Shown here: in pieces, positions 8,712-11,884 of the stretch
Numbering within the stretch: position 1 is the first letter of the stretch
Layout: each line of letters opens with the position of its first letter
Source: JAIVGV01 sp035295985
Lineage (GTDB): Bacteria; Acidobacteriota; Blastocatellia; Pyrinomonadales; Pyrinomonadaceae
NCBI GenBank assembly: GCA_035295985.1
Contig: DATHBT010000297.1
Location: 1 to 11,884 of the forward strand
Direction of reading: 5' to 3'
DNA length: 11,884 bases
Position numbers and translations under genes: made by a program
Notes under the pieces: model-generated
What the model saw: only the letters and a program-made list of their open reading frames with translations
Told to the model about the DNA's origin: nothing
Databases searched by the model: none

Positions 8712-8870
8712 CCCGTGGGGAGTCTCTTCGGCGCGCGCCGCGTGCGCGGCAAGCGCGGCCACGGCGCGTCAGGCAAGACCATCGTCTTCGGCATCTTCAA
8801 GAGGAGCGCACACGCGCTTCGGAAGGCCAGAAAAGTTTACGACGTGGAGAGGGTCTTGGATCCTTCATAG
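8712..8870 (+). pseudogene. Fragment of IS1595/ISXO2-like transposase
   Basis: The frame starting at base 8712 reads PVGSLFGARR followed by RVRGKRGHGASGKTIVFG and IFKR (about 8739-8804). From memory of the family this resembles the ISXO2-like DDE domain around its first catalytic Asp (pattern VDESYFG..R.GKRGRGA.GK..VFG..KR). Here the VDES aspartate is replaced (PVGS). The similarity fades after KR and the frame stops at 8868-8870. A shifted frame further on (about 8836-8865) contains TTWRGSW, loosely like the family's later WRGY motif, which suggests internal deletion and frameshift. There is no start codon, no N-terminal zinc-binding part and no C-terminal catalytic part. The fragment cannot be functional. 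Confidence 0.55.
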
Positions 8871-8905
8871 CTCAAAATATAGTCGCCCAAGCGAGGCCGT
8901 CTAAC

Positions 8906-9001
8906 TACTAGACCTCTTGCGAAAGTCGTCGTCGAAAATAGCTACCGCTAAATTGCCGGCTTTCGCATTCAGCCAAATTGACTTCCGCAAGGATTCTACT
9001 A
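8906..9001. mobile_element. MITE-like element, 86 bp, with 17 bp imperfect inverted repeats and 5 bp target duplication
   Basis: The left end GACCTCTTGCGAAAGTC (8911-8927) and right end GACTTCCGCAAGGATTC (8980-8996) are inverted repeats matching at 13 of 17 positions; one further inverted pair of bases on each side extends the match. The element is flanked by perfect direct repeats TACTA (8906-8910 and 8997-9001). The interior of 52 bp is non-coding. This is the signature of a miniature inverted-repeat transposable element. The parent insertion sequence family is not identifiable here. Confidence 0.6.
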
Positions 9002-9018
9002 TTCACTGCTTTTTCCGA

Positions 9019-9048
9019 TTTACGGCCTCGCCGTCCGCCTGTCATAAT
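9019..9048 (+). promoter_or_regulatory. Candidate sigma70-type promoter for the secreted protein gene
   Basis: TTTACG (9019-9024), an 18 base spacer and CATAAT (9043-9048, 5 of 6 matches to TATAAT) lie upstream of the ATG at 9123, predicting a leader of about 65-70 bases. A second candidate, TTGACT (8978-8983) with TATTCA (9000-9005) after 16 bases, starts inside the right end of the MITE-like element. Both are consensus matches only. Confidence 0.35.
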
Positions 9049-9122
9049 CTCCCGCGACCGCGCGGCCCCTTAGCGTCTCCCAACCCGCCCGCGAGTTGTC
9101 ACACGAAAAAGGATCAACGGCG

Positions 9123-11768
9123 ATGAAGTTACCCCCCCGCCTGAGAGCTTTCGCGGCGTCGCTGCTCGTCGCGTCACTGCCGACGATAATCTTCCCCGCA
9201 CAGCAGGCGAAGACTCAGCAGCCGGCGCGTGCGGGCGCGGCGCGGACGAAGACCGACGCGCAGCAGCGCGCGAAGCCGGAGGTGAGGCAGCGGGCCGAGA
9301 CGGCCGACGCGGCCGAGGCGACGCTCGACGAGTTGTTCGGGGCGGACGCTTACGCCGTTTACGGCGAGCTGCGGATGGTCGGGCAGCACTTCGCGTCGGA
9401 AGAGTTCAGGCAGTTGCTCGAACCTCTGAAGCTCGCGGGCATGACGCCGCCCGATGTAACGGAGATGTACGACTTCGTCGCGGCGCACGCGGAGCAGTTG
9501 GCGGGGGCGCGCCTGGCCTTCGGCAGCATGCCTGTGAAGCCGGGGCTGCCTTCGGTCGTCGCGGCGGTCGAGCTGCCGTCGAACGAGGAGGCGCGGAAGT
9601 TCGCGCCGCAACTGCGGGAGTTTCTGGCGAAGTCGCCGCTGTGGGGCGAGCCGTCGGAGGCCATCGAGGCGACAGGCGGCGGGGCGCGCGAGACGGCACG
9701 CGGGCGAGGGAGGCGCGGGCGCACAGGCCCCGCCGCGGGCGGCGACTCGGCGGCGGCGACGCGCAAGGTCGCGGCCGTGAAGGAGGCCGCGCTGCCGTTC
9801 CACATCAGGCAGGCCGGCGCGGTCGTAGCGCTCGCCGACGCGCCGTTCACTTTCAAGAAGCTGCGCGGCGCGGCGGGCGCGCCGCCGCTCTCGCGGGAGG
9901 CGGGCTTCGCCGCCGCGCGCTCGCGCCTCGCGGCCGACACGGTCTTCATCTACTTCAACACGACGCGCATGAGCGCGGCCATGCGCCGCCACGTCGAGGA
10001 GCTAGAACGCGAGCACCAGCGGATCGCCGAAGAGGAGCAGGCGCAGCAGGCGCGCGAGCGCGACGCGCGCGGCGGCGCGGACGCCCCGGCCAACTCCCCG
10101 ACGCCGACGCTGTCGAACAGAAGCTCCAACACCAGCGTCGCCGTCACGAACGTGAACCCCGCGACCGGCGAGTTTACGATCAAAGGCGACATCCCGACCG
10201 GCCCCGACGGCAAGGTGACGCCCGAGGGGGAGGCGGAGATAAAGGCGCGGCTGGCCGAAGTCGAAGGGAATCTCGCCGCCCACGAGGAGTCTCTGAAGAA
10301 CCTGCCGCCGGAGAAGGAGGAGCTGCGGCGGGAGGCCGAGCGGCGGCGCGCGTTCGAGAACCGGCTCGGCGACATGATCTTCACGGGCAACCCGGCCGGC
10401 GGCACGTGGCCCGAGTCGGTCGGCGTCGGCGCGAGCCTCGACGGCGACTCGCTCGTCGTGCGCGCCTTCCTCGTCGGCGAGTCGGAGGACAAGCCGCCGC
10501 GCCCCATCCCCTTCATGCCGATCCTGCACGCCGGCCCGCAGGTCGCCTCCGAGGCCGCCAACGTCCTGCCTGACGACACGGACATACTCGTCTCCGCCTC
10601 GCTCGATCTGCCGCAGATGTACGAATACGTCGCCTCCATGTTCAGGCTCCTCGACCTGGCGGCCGCGGCGACCGGCGAGGCCGGCGAGCGGGGGCTGTTC
10701 GACTCGCAGGTCGGCGCAATCGAGAAGCAGTTGAAGTTCAAGATCAGGGAAGACCTCATCAGCGCGCTCGGCAACGAGATCGCAGTCGCGCTCCCCAGCG
10801 AGATGTTCGGCGTGCGCCGCGCCCGCGCCGTCAGGCAGGCGAGGCTCGAAGTGGAGAAGACAGAGGAAGGGGCGACGACCGTGGACATCGTCCACCCGTC
10901 CAGTCCCATCGTCGTCATGGCGCTCAAGGACAAGCGGGCCGTGCAGTCGCTGCTGCCGCGCGCGCTCGAAGCGGCGGGCGTTCCAGGCGTCAGCGCGGAG
11001 CAGCTCTTGCAGAAGCAGGGTGAGGCCGAGCTGGTCACGTTCGCGGGGGGCGGAGTCGCCTTCATCGACAACTTCCTCGTCGTGGCCTTCGACGCGCGCG
11101 CGATGAAGCGCATCGTCGAGGCCTACAACGAGGGGCGCACGCTCGGCCGCAGCCGCCGCTACCGCGACCCCGTGGACTGGCAGCCGCGGCAGGTCATCGG
11201 CCAGGCCTACGTGTCGAGCGCGCTGCTCAAGGAGATGTTCGGCGACGCTTACAAGTCGGCGGACGACATAGACGACGAAAGCCTCCGCGCCCTGCTTGCG
11301 AAACTCGACCCCGAACCGGGCGCGGTCACGCTGGCCGCAACGCGCGACGCCGCGGGCGTCACCCACGAGTTGCACGTCCCCAGGAACCTGCTCAACCTGT
11401 GGACGGCCAGCTCGCTCGTCGGGCAGAAGCTGGCGGCGCAGCGCTCGAACGAGTCGCAGGCGCTCGGCCAGCTCTACACCGTCAGCCACGCGCAGAAGAT
11501 GTTCAAGGACAACGAGGGGCGCTACGGCACGCTCGAAGAGCTGCGGCGCGCGAATCCCGACATGTTCGCGCACTTCGACTCGCTCTCCGCCGAAGGTTAC
11601 GAGATCAAGCTGACGGCCTCCGGCGACCGGTTCGAGATGACGGCCACGCCGACCGGCTACCCGAAGCAGGGCCGCCGCTCCTTCTACATCGATCAGACGG
11701 GCCGGCTGCGCGGCGGCGACCTCGGCGGGCGACCCGCCTCCGCCACGAGCGACCCGGTGGACTACTGA
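9123..11768 (+). CDS. Large secreted protein of unknown function with pilin-like C-terminal domain
   Basis: I do not recognise a characterised family for the whole 881-residue protein. The ATG at 9123 is chosen over TTG 9096: it has AAGGA about nine bases upstream and opens a signal peptide (basic MKLPPRLR, hydrophobic 9-25, possible AQQA cleavage near 26-29). Residues of about 66-285 and 425-755 form two alpha/beta halves with short hydrophobic strands (VAFIDNFLVVAFDARAMKRI, 645-664; LVSASLDLPQMYEYV, 489-503), loosely like DUF3352 proteins. A Gly/Arg-rich linker (about 184-207) and a charged coiled-coil insert (287-316 and 367-415, around a Ser/Thr/Asn-rich turn) interrupt the body. Residues of about 776-865 look like the globular head of a type IV pilin or pseudopilin: NES..LGQLYTVSHAQKMF, GRYGTLEEL, GYEIKL, RFEMTATP and RRSFYIDQTGRLR. 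The pilin N-terminal helix is absent. I see no cysteine. It is probably periplasmic or outer-surface and monocistronic. Confidence 0.8.
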   Translation: MKLPPRLRAFAASLLVASLPTIIFPAQQAKTQQPARAGAARTKTDAQQRAKPEVRQRAETADAAEATLDELFGADAYAVYGELRMVGQHFASEEFRQLLEPLKLAGMTPPDVTEMYDFVAAHAEQLAGARLAFGSMPVKPGLPSVVAAVELPSNEEARKFAPQLREFLAKSPLWGEPSEAIEATGGGARETARGRGRRGRTGPAAGGDSAAATRKVAAVKEAALPFHIRQAGAVVALADAPFTFKKLRGAAGAPPLSREAGFAAARSRLAADTVFIYFNTTRMSAAMRRHVEELEREHQRIAEEEQAQQARERDARGGADAPANSPTPTLSNRSSNTSVAVTNVNPATGEFTIKGDIPTGPDGKVTPEGEAEIKARLAEVEGNLAAHEESLKNLPPEKEELRREAERRRAFENRLGDMIFTGNPAGGTWPESVGVGASLDGDSLVVRAFLVGESEDKPPRPIPFMPILHAGPQVASEAANVLPDDTDILVSASLDLPQMYEYVASMFRLLDLAAAATGEAGERGLFDSQVGAIEKQLKFKIREDLISALGNEIAVALPSEMFGVRRARAVRQARLEVEKTEEGATTVDIVHPSSPIVVMALKDKRAVQSLLPRALEAAGVPGVSAEQLLQKQGEAELVTFAGGGVAFIDNFLVVAFDARAMKRIVEAYNEGRTLGRSRRYRDPVDWQPRQVIGQAYVSSALLKEMFGDAYKSADDIDDESLRALLAKLDPEPGAVTLAATRDAAGVTHELHVPRNLLNLWTASSLVGQKLAAQRSNESQALGQLYTVSHAQKMFKDNEGRYGTLEELRRANPDMFAHFDSLSAEGYEIKLTASGDRFEMTATPTGYPKQGRRSFYIDQTGRLRGGDLGGRPASATSDPVDY

Positions 11769-11769
11769 A

Positions 11770-11824
11770 GAGCGCGCGATAAAACTGTAGGGGCAGGGCT
11801 TGTACCTGCCCGTTGAGCGCGCGA
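11770..11824. repeat. Small hairpin repeat flanked by 10 bp direct repeats
   Basis: GGGCAGG (11791-11797) and CCTGCCC (11805-11811) form a perfect 7 bp stem with a 7 base loop. This sits in a 35 bp segment (11780-11814) flanked by perfect direct repeats GAGCGCGCGA (11770-11779 and 11815-11824). The hairpin resembles the GTAGGGGC...GCCC type of dispersed intergenic repeat seen in many bacteria, recalled from general experience. The flanking repeat may be a target duplication, though its GC alternation makes chance possible. Confidence 0.5.
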
Positions 11825-11836
11825 GCGCGAAAATGT

Positions 11837-11878
11837 TAACGCCGGCATTCGACAAGATTGCGTCGAATGCCGGCGTTA
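11837..11878. terminator. Perfect 17 bp inverted repeat, possible terminator
   Basis: TAACGCCGGCATTCGAC (11837-11853) and its exact reverse complement (11862-11878) enclose an 8 base loop, 68 bases after the preceding stop codon. The stem is strong. The downstream T-run is only TTT before the window ends. On the minus strand a TTTT lies a few bases beyond the other arm. It may terminate transcription from either or both sides, or be a palindromic dispersed repeat. Confidence 0.45.
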
Positions 11879-11884
11879 CGTTTG

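Larger units (their letters stand above)
8668..9122. other. Non-coding stretch with transposon debris and AT-richer block
   Basis: This 455 bp gap holds a transposase remnant (8712-8870), a MITE-like element (8906-9001) and a candidate promoter (9019-9048). The part from about 8860 to 9050 is clearly less GC-rich than the genes on either side, consistent with inserted DNA. No convincing terminator follows the phosphatase gene. Confidence 0.6.

Noticed and set aside
8917..9126. Small plus-strand frame (69 codons) across the MITE-like element
   Set aside because: It starts inside the left inverted repeat and runs through transposon-like DNA; no ribosome site or motif.
10002..11855. 617-codon minus-strand open frame opposite the secreted protein gene
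   Set aside because: The plus-strand protein has a signal peptide, ribosome site and coherent domains; the minus frame is low-complexity Arg/Ala/Val/Leu-rich shadow.

Overview
The window is about 68-70% GC and looks like an aerobic Gram-negative bacterium. The gene content (an alternative complex III operon, a GAF-SpoIIE phosphatase and a large secreted protein with a pilin-like tail) together with intergenic heptamer repeats fits Acidobacteriota, perhaps class Blastocatellia. That placement is an inference from style and gene content; there is no rRNA or marker gene here.

Left half, minus strand (6847 down to 1): the quinol:electron-acceptor oxidoreductase operon actA-actB-actC-actD-actE, in canonical order and tightly packed. 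It encodes a pentaheme cytochrome, a fused molybdopterin-like/Fe-S protein with a Tat signal, a ten-helix NrfD-type quinol-site subunit, a two-helix DUF3341 subunit and a monoheme lipoprotein cytochrome that runs off the left edge. Together they form a membrane complex that oxidises quinol and passes electrons through Fe-S clusters and hemes on the periplasmic side to a soluble carrier or directly to a terminal oxidase.

Middle (6848-7314): a roughly 470 bp divergent intergenic region holding a candidate operon promoter. It is followed on the plus strand by a GAF + SpoIIE/RsbU-type PP2C phosphatase (7315-8667). After that gene is a 455 bp non-coding stretch containing a decayed IS1595/ISXO2-like transposase fragment and an AT-richer 86 bp MITE-like element with 17 bp imperfect terminal inverted repeats and a 5 bp target duplication.

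Right side (9123-11768, plus): an 881-residue secreted protein of unknown function. Its body is only vaguely DUF3352-like, it has a charged coiled-coil insert, and its C-terminus resembles the globular head of a type IV pilin/pseudopilin. Two hairpin elements follow its stop codon.

The most unusual structure is a pair of related repeat elements built as heptamer array - core of about 50 bp - inverted heptamer array. One lies between actC and actD. The other lies inside the actE reading frame, where its arms encode the basic n-region and hydrophobic h-region of the lipoprotein signal peptide.
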